Notes: a model not told the origin generated them from the letters alone. A DNA stretch of 64,000 nt from Chaetoderma sp. LZ-2023a (GCA_034401795.1 CM067373.1:38985669-39049668), one strand, 5' to 3'. Shown: positions 9,209 through 19,709, counted from the first letter of the stretch. Program-made: numbers and translations.

Positions 9209-12145
9209 TTATTTTTTCAAAACCGACAAGGCGAGAGGATTAGAGGTGTCACGGAGATAATGGTCTGTAAAACTTGACTCACAGTGCCACTGAGCCACCG
9301 ACATAATATCATCCACCGGGACCCCATTAAATAGGGCCGTGGATGTCACTACGCCGCGGACACTGTGAGCCTTGGCCACGTCAACCTGCTTCCCGGTAGC
9401 GGATTTATGGCAAAACTGAATGCATTCCACAATCCACCTGGAAATGGTGTCCTTAGAAGCCCTCCCATGGGGTTCAATATATGACAACCATAACGCTGAC
9501 TGGTCGGTGCGCCATGCCGCCGTACGTTGTTTGTACCGGCGCAGCGCCCGGACGGGACACCATGCTTTAGAATTAGGATCATATCTAGTTAAAGCAGGCA
9601 AAATAATAGGTTGACCTGGATATTTCAACGACTGATTTTTAGCCAAGAAATTAATCCTAGGTAGCAGCTTAAGGCCTTCCCCTGAAACCACAAAACGGTC
9701 ATCCTCGGCTGATAAGGCATGAATTTCACTCCTACGCCTAGCCGAGGCCGCAGCAATTAAAAACACAGTCTTCAGTGTTAATAGTTTCATAGAAATGGAA
9801 CTAAGTGGTTCAAAAGGCTTATCACCTAGTACTTGAAGCACTAGCGATAAACTCCAAGACGGAATCACAGGTGGATTCCTTGGTCTTAGATTGCCCATGC
9901 CTTTAATTAATACATTCAATGTATTTACTTCATCACTTCCCCTCTTAGCCAAGCAAGGAATAACAGACATTAATGCTGACTTATAACCAGCAATAGAGTT
10001 AGGCTTGAGGCTATAGGCATCATAGAGGTGACAGAGGAAATCAGCTACTACTTGAATAGATGAATCCATTGGATCAATACATCTTTTTGAGCACCATTCT
10101 GCAAATCTGTTGATTTTATAATTATATGCTCTGGAGGTTGACCCCCTCCTGGCTTTGGCCATAAACATGGCTGCTTGCTCAGAAAAGCCCTCCTTAATTC
10201 TAGATTCCTTGACAACATCCACGCAGTCAATCTGAACATTGACGGATTGTTGTGAAGGGCCTTGCCCTGGAAGATAATATCGTCCATCAGAGGCAGAGGA
10301 ACCGGATTGCAGACCAGAAGGTCCAGCAGATCCGTATACCATGATCGGCTTGGCCAATCCGGGGCGATCAGAAGCACTTGGCATTCCTCTTGTCTGATTT
10401 TCTGAAGAATTTTTGGAATCAGGATTGCTGGAGGGAATGCGTATGCATACATTCTCCCCCAGCTGATAGCTAACGCATCTGTTGCGAAAGCGCTTGGATC
10501 CGGAATCGGAGAGACGTACGTCGTCATCTTCGCATTCTCCTTCGTTGCGAACAAATCGATGTTGGGTTTCCCCCAATGGTCGAACAGACGATCCGCCACA
10601 CATTGATTTAGTTGCCATTCCGTGGGTAAAACACTCATCCTTCGGCTCAATGAGTCTGCTAGCAGGTTTAACCTTCCCGGAATATGAACTGCTTTCAAGG
10701 TAATCTGGTGATCCAGACACCAACAAAGCAGTTTCCATGTCATCATACAGAGACTGGGCGACTTCGTTCCGCCCTGGCGGTTTATGTAAGTCACAACTGT
10801 TGAGTTGTCTGAACGAATAAGAACAATCTTGCCCTGAACTTTCTGTAAGAAATGTTCCAGGCCCAGGACTACTGCTCTTAGCTCCAGTAGATTTATATGT
10901 TCCTTTGACTGTTCCAGATTCCAAAGCCCTGATATCGTGGATTCTTCCAGGCAAGCTCCCCAGCCCTCCATCGATGCATCTGTATACACAGTCACCTGAG
11001 GGTGGGGAGGGGTTAGCAAAACCCCCGGCAAGAGATTCTCTGTATTCAACCACCATTGCAGGTGGTGAATCAGAGGCGCCAACACTGACACATTCGAGTC
11101 CAGCGAACCTGTACTCTGGGTCCATTGTGTCATGAGAAACAACTGGATCGGCCGCCTGCGTAAGGCGGCCTGAGGAATGACTGGTTCCAACGAAACCATC
11201 AACCCCAGCATTCTCAAGTAAACCCGTGCCAGGACATGACGACTGTCGCACACTGACTGAATCAACGAGATGAGTTTTTGAACTCTCTCCTGAGTAGGAT
11301 AAACATATCCCGTCTCTAGATCGAAGAACATCCCCAGGTAAACAAACTTCTGGGATGGAGTCAGCTCTGATTTTGGGAAATTGATTATCCAGCCCAAGTC
11401 TGTGAGAATTTTCAAAACAATCTCCAGATTGGCGGACAAACTTTCCCGGGTGTGCGCTTTCAACAGCCAGTCGTGTATGTACGTGTGGACTGCTATGCTT
11501 CTCCTGCGGAGGTGTGCTGTGATCGCAAGAACCACACGGGTGAAAACCCGAGGAGCCGTGGAAATTCCGAAGGGCAACACCCTGAATTCCCACTGTCTGC
11601 CCTGGAATGCAAATCTCAGGAAGCGACAGAAACTCCCGTGGATGGGGATGTGGAAATAAGCGTCCTTCAAATCTATCGACGCCGTCCACATCCCCCTCTC
11701 CAACCCCGCCAACACCGAGCGCACCGTTTCCATCTTGAAACTGGGCGTCTCGATGAACTTGTTCAGTGGCTTGAGGTTGAGAATCGGTCTCCACCCTCCG
11801 GTGCGTTTTGTTACTAAGAACAGGGTTGAATAGAAGCCCGGACACCTTTGTGCCGGCTGAATAGCTCCTTTTTGTACGAGGGAATTTATCTCCTCCTCGA
11901 TACACAACCTTTGCTCTGGATCTCTCGGAACGGGAGTCCAGACTGGCACCAGAGACAGTCGCGACGGCGGGCCTGTCACCCACTCTGGATGATACCCGAC
12001 GGAAAGCCATCGCAAGACTAAACGGTCCTGAGTTAACCGTTCCCACTCTTGCATGTGGCCGGCTAGCCGGCCTCCCACCGGCCCACCTAGGGACCGCGGT
12101 GGACACGAGGCATGCAAGAGCGGCACTGTCTCCGTCGCCATACAC
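9209..12145 (-). CDS. DIRS B tyrosine recombinase with long N-terminal overlapping frame
   Basis: 978 codons open. The last ~320 residues are the tyrosine recombinase: a SAM-like N-terminal region (EGFSEQAAMFMAKARR), the catalytic arginine in ARRRSEIHAL, AHSVRG (HxxR), and WHCESSFTDHYLRD with the nucleophile Tyr. The first ~640 codons lie wholly within the RT/RNase H gene in a second frame. They are rich in Ser, Gly, Arg and His and resemble no domain that I know. The true translation start is uncertain; it may be an internal ATG near the YR domain or a spliced or frameshifted product. Long RT/YR overlaps are a known feature of DIRS elements. Confidence 0.85.
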   Translation of the reverse strand: MYGDGDSAALACLVSTAVPRWAGGRPASRPHARVGTVNSGPFSLAMAFRRVSSRVGDRPAVATVSGASLDSRSERSRAKVVYRGGDKFPRTKRSYSAGTKVSGLLFNPVLSNKTHRRVETDSQPQATEQVHRDAQFQDGNGALGVGGVGEGDVDGVDRFEGRLFPHPHPREFLSLPEICIPGQTVGIQGVALRNFHGSSGFHPCGSCDHSTPPQEKHSSPHVHTRLAVESAHPGKFVRQSGDCFENSHRLGLDNQFPKIRADSIPEVCLPGDVLRSRDGICLSYSGESSKTHLVDSVSVRQSSCPGTGLLENAGVDGFVGTSHSSGRLTQAADPVVSHDTMDPEYRFAGLECVSVGASDSPPAMVVEYRESLAGGFANPSPPSGDCVYRCIDGGLGSLPGRIHDIRALESGTVKGTYKSTGAKSSSPGPGTFLTESSGQDCSYSFRQLNSCDLHKPPGRNEVAQSLYDDMETALLVSGSPDYLESSSYSGKVKPASRLIEPKDECFTHGMATKSMCGGSSVRPLGETQHRFVRNEGECEDDDVRLSDSGSKRFRNRCVSYQLGENVCIRIPSSNPDSKNSSENQTRGMPSASDRPGLAKPIMVYGSAGPSGLQSGSSASDGRYYLPGQGPSQQSVNVQIDCVDVVKESRIKEGFSEQAAMFMAKARRGSTSRAYNYKINRFAEWCSKRCIDPMDSSIQVVADFLCHLYDAYSLKPNSIAGYKSALMSVIPCLAKRGSDEVNTLNVLIKGMGNLRPRNPPVIPSWSLSLVLQVLGDKPFEPLSSISMKLLTLKTVFLIAAASARRRSEIHALSAEDDRFVVSGEGLKLLPRINFLAKNQSLKYPGQPIILPALTRYDPNSKAWCPVRALRRYKQRTAAWRTDQSALWLSYIEPHGRASKDTISRWIVECIQFCHKSATGKQVDVAKAHSVRGVVTSTALFNGVPVDDIMSVAQWHCESSFTDHYLRDTSNPLALSVLKK

Positions 12146-12381
12146 ACCGGAGTGGTTCTTACTGCGGTAAGCGTCCTGTCAGGACCGATAACCACGCCCA
12201 GATCCTCGCGCTCCCCGCCCCGCGCGCACCTCGGTGCGCGGGCGGCTGCCTGGCTGACGGCGCCTGAGGAACCTGCGCCCCCCTCGCTGCTGGCCGAATC
12301 GCACGCGGCCGAGGCCGACGCTGCGACGGTGGCTGGCCACTGACCTGGCCAGCACCACCTCGAGCCTGCAGGGGACGACAC
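10048..12381 (-). CDS. DIRS B reverse transcriptase/RNase H/methyltransferase-like polyprotein (active site altered)
   Basis: 777 codons open, start uncertain. Order: a linker; RT with DLKDAYFHIPI and a YxDD box; RNase H with YTDAS, LLELRAV, RSDNS and LADSLSR (the four acidic positions are present); then a C-terminal block with IDLFATKENAK, DALAISW and AFPPAILIPKIL, in the place of the DAM-like methyltransferase domain of DIRS elements. The YxDD box reads YIHD: the codon at 11473-11475 encodes His where copies A, C, D and E encode Asp. Losing this metal-binding Asp should abolish polymerase activity even though the frame is intact. The 5' end overlaps gag and the whole 3' two-thirds overlaps the YR frame. 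Confidence 0.9.
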   Translation of the reverse strand: MSSPAGSRWCWPGQWPATVAASASAACDSASSEGGAGSSGAVSQAAARAPRCARGGEREDLGVVIGPDRTLTAVRTTPVCMATETVPLLHASCPPRSLGGPVGGRLAGHMQEWERLTQDRLVLRWLSVGYHPEWVTGPPSRLSLVPVWTPVPRDPEQRLCIEEEINSLVQKGAIQPAQRCPGFYSTLFLVTKRTGGWRPILNLKPLNKFIETPSFKMETVRSVLAGLERGMWTASIDLKDAYFHIPIHGSFCRFLRFAFQGRQWEFRVLPFGISTAPRVFTRVVLAITAHLRRRSIAVHTYIHDWLLKAHTRESLSANLEIVLKILTDLGWIINFPKSELTPSQKFVYLGMFFDLETGYVYPTQERVQKLISLIQSVCDSRHVLARVYLRMLGLMVSLEPVIPQAALRRRPIQLFLMTQWTQSTGSLDSNVSVLAPLIHHLQWWLNTENLLPGVLLTPPHPQVTVYTDASMEGWGACLEESTISGLWNLEQSKEHINLLELRAVVLGLEHFLQKVQGKIVLIRSDNSTVVTYINRQGGTKSPSLCMMTWKLLCWCLDHQITLKAVHIPGRLNLLADSLSRRMSVLPTEWQLNQCVADRLFDHWGKPNIDLFATKENAKMTTYVSPIPDPSAFATDALAISWGRMYAYAFPPAILIPKILQKIRQEECQVLLIAPDWPSRSWYTDLLDLLVCNPVPLPLMDDIIFQGKALHNNPSMFRLTAWMLSRNLELRRAFLSKQPCLWPKPGGGQPPEHIIIKSTDLQNGAQKDVLIQWIHLFK

Positions 12382-14236
12382 GCTGGGGCCGCGGCGCGAG
12401 CGTTAGCACGACGCAGCACATCAAACTGCTCGCGCAGCGCCCTCTGGTTATTCACCAGGGTGACCGTCTCTTGGAGGTGGCGACATCCCTCACCTCCAAA
12501 AAGACCAGGGCCCGTCATAGGCGTACGCAGTAGCCTATTGTACAGGTCCTGAGACGGGCACAGATTGTCCAGGGCAAACGTGCGTCTTGCCCTGACACTC
12601 CTGGTCACCGCCCGAGTCATACAGTCCAGCGCCAGGTTAATACCATCCTGGATGGTTCGCTGGACAGTGACCGGACTTGGCTGGCGCGATGCGGATGCCG
12701 TTACTACCCCCTGTAACAGCTGGGAGACGTGGGACAGAGCGGCAATCGAAGCCCTCCCACTCTCCTCCGCATCACGCAACGCGGTATTCGCCGAACGCAA
12801 CGCGTTCGCGCACAGGACACCCGTGTCAGAACGGGAGCCTGGCCGCGCATCCTCACCCAAAGCCGCGCGGTCATCCACGCTAGGCTTGGGCACCACACCG
12901 TACCGCTGGTAATCCAGGGGCACGATGCGACAACGCCTGGCCACCTCGCGAGGGGCCTTCGCGAGACGTCCACTCGACTTAATGGACGACTCCGCCGCCT
13001 TGAACATGTCAACGACATGCTCCGCCAGCGGCAGAGAAGGCATAGCGTTAGCAGTCGGTTTCCCAGCTAACCACGGCGTGTGAACACGCTGGCTAGCCGA
13101 CTGCTCCACGGGCAGATCAGGCCTAACACTCACCAACCACTGGCAAGCGTCATACCAATCCTCCTCCGTGGCTAACTGCGAGCGCTCTACAAGACGGGGT
13201 CCTTCGTCTTCCTCCTGAGCGCAAGCAGTAGAGCTTGACGGCGGGTATGCTGATACACCTGGCAAGCCAGGGAAAACATGCGGGCCTGACAGCACCGGCA
13301 TGAGAATATCACTGGTTTGACCAGGAGCAGGCACCGTGGCAGAGCGCGGGGTATATATAGTCTCACCACGGGCCCGGCCAGCACCAGCAACACCCTCGGC
13401 AAGCCGAGGTATGCGGTATCGCTGGCCATCAGCAGCGCCCTGGGCCACCACCTGAGCCGCGGACTTTACTCCAGGGTGAGGAAAACCGTGGAATAAGGCG
13501 CCTGTATTCCCCGCGAGGGGTGCACAAACGTCTTCATCCATGTCCACGTCGTCAGACGGCGACCCTAGCAGGTAATCCTCATTACCCTGGTCAGAAAGAT
13601 TAGACCCCGGGTCAGCAAAGAGAGCTAACCCGGGCTGACCAGGAACGGTGCCATAGGAGGTACTGGCCACCGCGGCGTGCGGATACCCCTGGACTGATAA
13701 GCAGCCGCGGGTTCCAGCGACAACCGTCCACGGTCCCCTATCGGCGCGGCAATAAGCCTGCTGCCAGGGCCGTGGAACGCCCCCTCTAATGGGGCCACCT
13801 CTGAATCGTCGAACAACGGAAGCGGACTAAGGAAAATCGATCCAGAGGCGGGGATTACCTGCTCCGAAGCCGATGATGAGGACAGTAAAGGATTTGGTCC
13901 AGGAAGCATGCCACGAAGCAACCCTGGAACCAAATCCTTTACTGCCCTCTTCATCTCTCCCAACATCTCGGTCCGGAAGGCCTCCATATCCACCGCGGAC
14001 GAGACCTTCCCCTTACCCTTCCTACTTACAACCTCTCGTTTCCGCTTCTTCTTCTTCTCCTCCTCTACCACCTTGTCCGTCGCCTGTAAGCAGCACAAGA
14101 ATTCGGACATTAACTCGCCCCCCCAGTGCTTACATATGTCACAATTAACCAATGGACCACAAGGGCTACATTGATAGCACAGATGCGGCCAGAACGTTTC
14201 AAGAATAAAACGACCACAGGACGCGCAACTCGGTCC
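12159..14236 (-). pseudogene. DIRS B gag, second exon, frameshifted
   Basis: Begins right after the acceptor at 14237-14239 with GPSCASCGRF and the cysteine cluster. It reads to about 13700, where one C is missing (CAGCCGCGGG versus CAGCCCGCGGG in copy A), then continues in the frame ending at 12159. The C-terminal R/G-rich tail is also out of register with other copies because of a small deletion near 12215. Domains: cysteine cluster, lysine-rich segment (EEEKKKKRKREVV), helix, central proline/serine-rich region, conserved core (SLPLAEHVVDMFKAAESSIK), R/G-rich tail. Confidence 0.85.
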
Positions 14237-15000
14237 CTGAAACAGGGCAAAGGACAAGGAGTATGAGCAACTAGTTAAGCTTAGAAACTCAATCCAACTC
14301 AAAGAGAAGGAAATGATCATAAAGATCAATATACATCAGAAACCAGCATAGCGCTTAAATCGCTGATAAATACATAGCCAGGCTGATTATGACGTCATTA
14401 ATCCCGTGACAGGAAAAAAATTCGATCCCAACAAAACATCCAAGTGCAAGGACGAATTGTATGCTGAATGGATAAGTCGACTACACAACCATCAGATACA
14501 TATAGATAACTCTTTTCTGGCAAAAATGTTAATTATCTCCCTTTGTTTGTTTACAATAATTAACATCACCACATTATCAATAACTAGATACCTGACACTT
14601 TGTATAGACAAACCATCCAACGTGACGAACCGGAGAACTCCACCATCTGCACGCCTCTTAACTCTCTCCACCTCATGGGGAAGGAATTGGATCAAGAGGG
14701 CAAAGTGAGAAGACCTTTATACTAGGCCTCCAACTCACTGGACATATTTTTCATTTGGTTAGATAACCTAACAGTGTTAGTAGGAAATGGAACCATGGTG
14801 GAGAGAAAACTAACTCTCTGCTGCTGTGAAGTCACCACCTAGCGTCATACAGACCTGTGGACATAAACAGAAAGAGAAATTAGTCCTAGGTAGCACCGAG
14901 TTGACATAAACCAACTAACCAAGGCGCTTATCACGGTAAACGCGAGTCCCGGAAACACAATACACCGGGAAGAAAACTCGCTAATTTTACTAGAAGTCAC
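14237..15000 (-). other. DIRS B gag intron (predicted)
   Basis: 764 nt, the same length as in copy D. Donor CAG|GTGACTTC at 15001/15000; acceptor CCCTGTTTCAG|GGACC at 14237/14236. The frame of exon 1 joins exon 2 without a phase change. Confidence 0.75.
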
Positions 15001-15051
15001 CTGATTTAAAGGTCCTAAGTCCTTCCGTGGCGAAGTGTATCCTCCCGCCAT
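15001..15051 (-). CDS. DIRS B gag leader exon (17 codons)
   Basis: ATG at 15051; MAGGYTSPRKDLGPLNQ, then a GTGACT donor. Same 51-nt length as in A, C and D. Confidence 0.75.
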
Positions 15052-15143
15052 CTAAATCAGACACTAACACTCCAAAATAACACTAATAAAACAGTTTAAG
15101 AGTAGAAAATCTTATGACAGAAAAAGACATGTGTGTTCTCTTT

Positions 15144-15319
15144 GCCAATAATCTAGCAAAGAGGAAGTGCTAGTCTGCGCATGCGCGGTGGTGGGGCTGG
15201 CATCCGCCAGACTACGCTCTGACTCCCTGCCCAGTAGGGGCACCTAACCGTTTTAAATCTGAGTGTTTATTGAGTGAAAGCCAATATTTAGCAATATCAA
15301 AAGTATTAGGGAGGTAAGT
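15144..15319. repeat. DIRS B right inverted terminal repeat
   Basis: Inverted match of 8333-8507, containing TGCGCATGCGCG. The element ends at GTGAAA (15336). Confidence 0.88.
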
Positions 15320-15394
15320 ATACTCTTGAAGTGAAACAAGGAAGGAGTCAACAAGCTCCTTTCCAGGAGGCAATGACAGGAGGGCATCAAACAG

Positions 15395-16190
15395 TGTTTC
15401 ACCTTGCGATATATGCACATATGATGTAAAGATGACTGACAGCTGCAATTCTTGGTACCATACAAAAATGCCAGGATATAACCAACACTGACTACAAAGT
15501 TCTACAGAAGAAAAACCTGGGCTTGACCTGGCACTGCACACTTTGCAGATGTGGGGCAACGAGTAAGGTGAGGGACGATGACAGATTGAGCAAATTAGGG
15601 CAAAAAATTGATCAAATGTTAGCAATAATGGAGCAGCAAATTTCACTAAAAATGAGCAAGTCAAAAGGATAGACGAGCAAATAGAAAAGACAATCGAGAA
15701 TAACGTTAAGGAAAGCTTTGAAGAATTACTCGATCAACAGAGTAGAAAAAGAAATGTCATCATCATCAATATTGATGAGAGCGAGCAGAGTGATGACACG
15801 ACGAAGAGATTTGACGATAAAATTAAAATTGATCAGGTAGTGCAGGAAATGGCTGATGTGGATCCTAGTGAAGTATAATCATTCTATCGCCTGGGAAAAC
15901 GAACTGATAGATCAAGGCCTATCAAGGTCATTTTGAAAACCGAAGAAGGTAGAGACAAGTTACTGCATGGCGAGATCAAGCACAACAAAGCTAAAAAAGA
16001 CAGTGGTAAGCGGATTTACATAACCCCAGATCGTACACTGCAAGAGTAAGAATTACACAGTAAACTAAGGAAACAACTGACAGAGCAAAGAGAAGCCAAC
16101 CCACAGGATATAATATTTATCCAGGATGGGAAAATTATTAAAATTTACCCGAACGAGAGAGGATTGAGGCAATGGCAAGGTCAGAAGCCT
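15395..16190 (+). pseudogene. LINE ORF1-like gene, broken
   Basis: The first part has CDIC... and WYHTKMPGY followed by WHCTLCRCG in shifted frames, which resembles a PHD-type zinc finger. Next come an acidic/basic coiled region and a conserved block (FYRLGKR, RPIKVIL, KRIYITPDRT, IIFIQDGKIIKIYP) like ORF1 proteins of invertebrate LINEs. In-frame stops occur at several points (for example before FYRLGK). Its role would be nucleic-acid binding in the retrotransposition particle. Confidence 0.65.
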
Positions 16191-16289
16191 CGTGACATAC
16201 ATGTATATAGACACTCTTCATCTTACACCTCAACCTGTACATATAATACATTTGGAAATGATTTCACCTCTGGAGATAACCCATTATAC

Positions 16290-16600
16290 AACCCTTCTTG
16301 CCTATACACAAACAGTGACAGTCTCATTAATAAAAGGCAGGAACTTGAGGTTCTAGTAGAAGACATTCATCTAGCTGTAATTTGTATAACTGAAGTGATG
16401 CCAAAAAAAAACAAACCCAGTCATCTGTTAAGGAAAGTGAACTGCAACTAAAAAACTATGATCTCTGTGAATACCAGAATTAACAGAGGAACAATCATAT
16501 AGTCACACAAATTTCTCAGTGCACAGGCATGTGATTCCCTTAACAACTCTGACTTCAACGAATCAGTATGGTGTCACTGGATAACAGGAAACTGTGGCAT
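16290..16600 (+). pseudogene. LINE ORF2 endonuclease N-terminus, fragment
   Basis: YTNSDSLINKRQELEVLVEDIHLAVICITEV matches in style the first strand and helix of apurinic-type LINE endonucleases (the YTNADSL...ICITE pattern). It breaks down within about 100 codons; the catalytic core is not present. Confidence 0.65.
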
Positions 16601-17139
16601 ATGAAATATACATGTAAATAAATTTTGATATTGATTTTTGATTATGTTGTATATAGACATTAATTATTGATATATTTTTATTTTGAGATGGCTTGTAAAC
16701 AGATAGTAATTATAACTTTACTGTTTAAATTTTTTGTTTGAAAAGCAAACAGAAATGATTCAAGATTCTTAAAATTTTGTATATCTATAACAGCCTATTG
16801 GCAATGGCTTAGATTCTTTTAGGCACATGCATTTTGTTAAGATAGCCCCTTTGTTTAGATTCTTTTGATTGTGGTTATTAGTAAACAGTGTTCAGTTTAT
16901 GACACAAACACTGCCAACATGTCTACCTATTATCTGAAATAAGCACATCTTAACAGTACTTAGAAGTCTTTCACTAAATTCCTGAGTCGCTCATGCACAC
17001 ATCTAATGTTATTTATTATACAGGGCAGCGTTTTACTAACACATGGCTTATTCAATACATTGTCCATTTTATTACATGAATCTGGATAACTTTGATATTC
17101 CTATCAATTATAAGTAATAAAATCCATTCCCTACATTTA
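16601..17139. other. AT-rich filler inside the LINE
   Basis: AT-rich, no frame recognised. It occupies the place where the rest of the endonuclease and most of the RT should be, so it is either a replacement by deletion plus insertion or highly decayed sequence. Confidence 0.4.
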
Positions 17140-17830
17140 GGAAACACAATCCTAAGTTAGAATACATCATGACAGATACTGACAATCATCTAAAAATTCT
17201 TCATACCGAATGTGAAAAGGACCTTGGCATAAACATTGATGAAAAGCTGAACTTTGACAAACATATCAACACAATCGTAAACAAAGAAAATTGAATAATT
17301 GGTGTCATAAGGAGAACATTCACCTATACGGATCCCACTATGTTCCTGTCACTGTATAAAACCTTGGTTAGACCTGTAATAGAGTACTGTAACACTGTGT
17401 GGTGACGACATCTACTGAAGCAATCAACGGCAATCGAGTGTTCAGCGTTGAGCCACCAGAATAGTCCCTGAGATAAAGCACCTCAGCTATGAGGACAGAC
17501 TGAGATCATTAAAACTTTTCTCACTAAAGTATCGTAGAACCTGGGGAGATTTAATCAAAGTATATAAATTCATGAACAACATCTATAACGTAGACAAACA
17601 AAACCTCTTCAGCAAACCATCAACAAGCATTACCCGTGGACACAATCTTAAAATAGGAATTCAGCACTGAAACACGAACAAAAGAAAATTCTTCTTCACA
17701 AAGTGTACTCTGAAAACCTGGAATGCTCTACCTATACACATAGTCGAGGCAGAGAATATTGACAACTTCAAGAGCAGACTGGATTGCTATCTGAGTGATA
17801 TTATATACCACTTCGCCTAGTACCTAGAAG
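17140..17830 (+). pseudogene. LINE reverse transcriptase C-terminal fragment
   Basis: DLGINIDEKLNFDKHINTIV, YKTLVRPVIEYCNTVW and downstream KLF..LKYRR-like and TTRGH..KI-like segments are the usual thumb/C-terminal region of CR1/RTE-type RTs, spread over several frames with stop codons. Confidence 0.75.
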
Positions 17831-17934
17831 CAGATTGTAATAGCACTGACTAAGGGATAAAGTATAAATTAAATGTAAATAGTCACTGACCTAAAGACAT
17901 ACTGTACAAGAAAGTGCTGATATATGTAACTAAG

Positions 17935-18300
17935 TTTAGCGGGGGTGTAATCTGTTTTTTAAGCATAAGCGGCACACCCCAGCTGACTCTTGAACCAGCT
18001 TCTAGTAGCTGTAGGCAGGATACCGCGGCTGACAGCTCTTAGGCATACGCTTAGTTTATTGGTTAAACCTGTATAATAGATGTTGATGCATAAACAACTA
18101 CATGTAAGCATATATGTGTATAGTGTACAAGTAAAGGAACTGTGTATATATTGTACCTAAATCATAAATCATATAATGGGTGCGTAAACGGGTTTCAAGT
18201 GTAGGCGGCACACACCGCAGCTAACTTTTGAGACAATGTCTAGCAGCTGTAGGCGGCACACCGCAGCTAGCGGCCGTTGGGCATGCACACCCTAAATTGT
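17935..18300. repeat. duplicated LINE 3' UTR segment
   Basis: Two related ~110-bp blocks (about 17935-18055 and 18185-18290) share GGCGGCACACC...CAGCT, TCTAG(T/C)AGCTGTAGGC and GGCAT(A/G)C. No coding frame. Confidence 0.6.
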
Positions 18301-18459
18301 AAGTAACACAAAAATTGTACTATTTGAAGTAAAACTAAGAATAAACTAAGAGTAGAATTAAAATTAGGCTACAACCTTTCTTTTCCGTATAGCACAAAGT
18401 AAAATTGAAATAATTTTCGGGACTTGAAGAAAAGCCTAAAGGCTTCTGTCTTGAGAAAG

Positions 18460-18460
<1 letters not shown>

Positions 18461-18497
<37 letters not shown>
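18461..18497. repeat. (GAT)n microsatellite, LINE tail
   Basis: Twelve GAT units. It follows the LINE 3' hairpin directly, so I read it as the element's tail. Confidence 0.85.
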
Positions 18498-18579
18498 GTA
18501 TATCTGGTTGCAATAGATAACAAGAACAACAATCAGAGACTGGTAAAGTATGCCACCCATTCCACCAAGCAGAACCACC

Positions 18580-19319
18580 CACCCAAGATTGTCACCATGA
18601 CCTTGACCGTTGACACCAAAATCAATAGGGTTCTTCAAAACACCAAGGACAACCGCCCACCCAAGATTAGCAATGATCCCTTCAATCGAACTTGAGTTAT
18701 CATCCGGAAACACAATATTACATCATTAATTAGGTCACAGTGACCACGACCGTTGACTTGAAATTCGAGGGGGTTCTTTGGAAAACCAAGGAAAAAGCTC
18801 CCATGCCAGATTGGTAAAGATCCCTTCAATAGAACTTGAGTTATCATCTGGAAACGCAAAATTACGAGATTAATTAGGTCACTGTGACCTTGACCGTTGA
18901 TCTCAAAATCAATTGGATTCTTCAGACCACCAAGGAAAAAGCTACCACGTCAAATTGGCAATGATCCCTTGGATAAAACTCAAGTTAGCATACGGAAACG
19001 CAAGATTACGTCATTAATTAGGTCACCGTCCAAGGTCCCAAGCTAGATTGGTAACGATCGCCTTCAAGAAAACTTTAGTTAGGATCCGGAAACACAATAT
19101 TTCCTCATTAATTAGGTCACCATGACCTCAACCGTTGACCCCAAAATTGATAGGGCTTTTGGAGTACCAAGGAAAAAGCTTGCACACCAGATTCGTAAAG
19201 ATCCCTTCAATAGAACTCGAGTGATCATCTGGAAACAAAATATTATGCAATTAATTAGGTTACCATGACCTTGACCTTTGATCGTTTGGCGCAAAAATTG
19301 ATAGGGTTCTTCGGACAAC
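18580..19319. repeat. ~140-bp tandem repeat array, left part
   Basis: Five diverged units anchored on TGACCTTGACCGTTGA (about 18598, 18742, 18887, 19127 and 19267). They share ATAGGGTTCTTC, CACCAAGGA, GATCCCTTCAATAGAACT, ATC(C/T)GGAAAC and ATTAATTAGGTCA. One unit near 19030 has a deletion. The array stops exactly at the Polinton and resumes at 43831. Confidence 0.88.
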
Positions 19320-19709
19320 AGTAGTTATAAAATAAGGGTTTCAGAACAGAGGGTGGTGGGAGCTGTGGATCACGGATCGGCGGCTACAGGAGGGAGGCGG
19401 GCTGTCAGAACAGAGACGTGATAACATTGCAGCAGCTTATGACTTACATACGTTCCACACATTCTAACTTGGGATTGTGTCCTGAGAAAATATGCGATGC
19501 ACCTAAGCACACAAAATAGCTAATGCTTAAAACACTATCTCGCTATTGTTATCTGTTAGATGTAATATGCCAGTTATCAGTAGGTCTGTGGCTAATAACT
19601 AGGAAATAACATCTTATCTAGTCGGTGTTATAGCATACCACACTAGTGATTGAATGTCAGTCTGTCTGTCTGTCTGTCTTCTGTCTGTTTAGTGGTCTGT
19701 CTGTCTGTA
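19320..19709 (+). repeat. Polinton left terminal inverted repeat
   Basis: Inverted match of 43465-43830 over most of its length, including GAACAGAGGG, CACACATTCTAACT, ATATGCGATGC, AAACACTATCTCGCT, AGATGTAATATGCCAGTTATC and CACTAGTGATTGAATGTCAG. The inner end is a CTGT-rich microsatellite that is also mirrored on the right. Confidence 0.92.

Larger units (their letters stand above)
8292..15336 (-). mobile_element. DIRS1-type retrotransposon, copy B
   Basis: A 7.05-kb element with the same organisation and orientation as copy A. The ITRs are at 8333-8507 and 15144-15319, and the ICR at 8577-8677. Two very long frames survive (YR frame 9209-12145 and RT frame 10048-12381). Gag is frameshifted and the RT active site has a histidine in YxDD, so it looks young but inactive. 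No target-site duplication is visible. Confidence 0.94.
15395..18497 (+). mobile_element. decayed non-LTR retrotransposon (LINE) with (GAT)n tail
   Basis: The fragments are collinear: an ORF1-like part (15395-16190), the start of an endonuclease ORF (about 16290-16600), then the far C-terminal reverse transcriptase region (17140-17830), a long 3' UTR with repeated segments, a hairpin (AAGCCTAAAGGCTT at 18432-18445) and a (GAT)n tract at 18461-18497. A 3' hairpin plus short tandem tail is typical of CR1/L2/RTE-like LINEs. Most of ORF2 is missing. The 5' side is cut by DIRS copy B or simply truncated. Confidence 0.8.

Noticed and set aside
18369-18713. Poly-His/poly-Met ORFs
   Set aside because: They are translations of the (GAT)n LINE tail.
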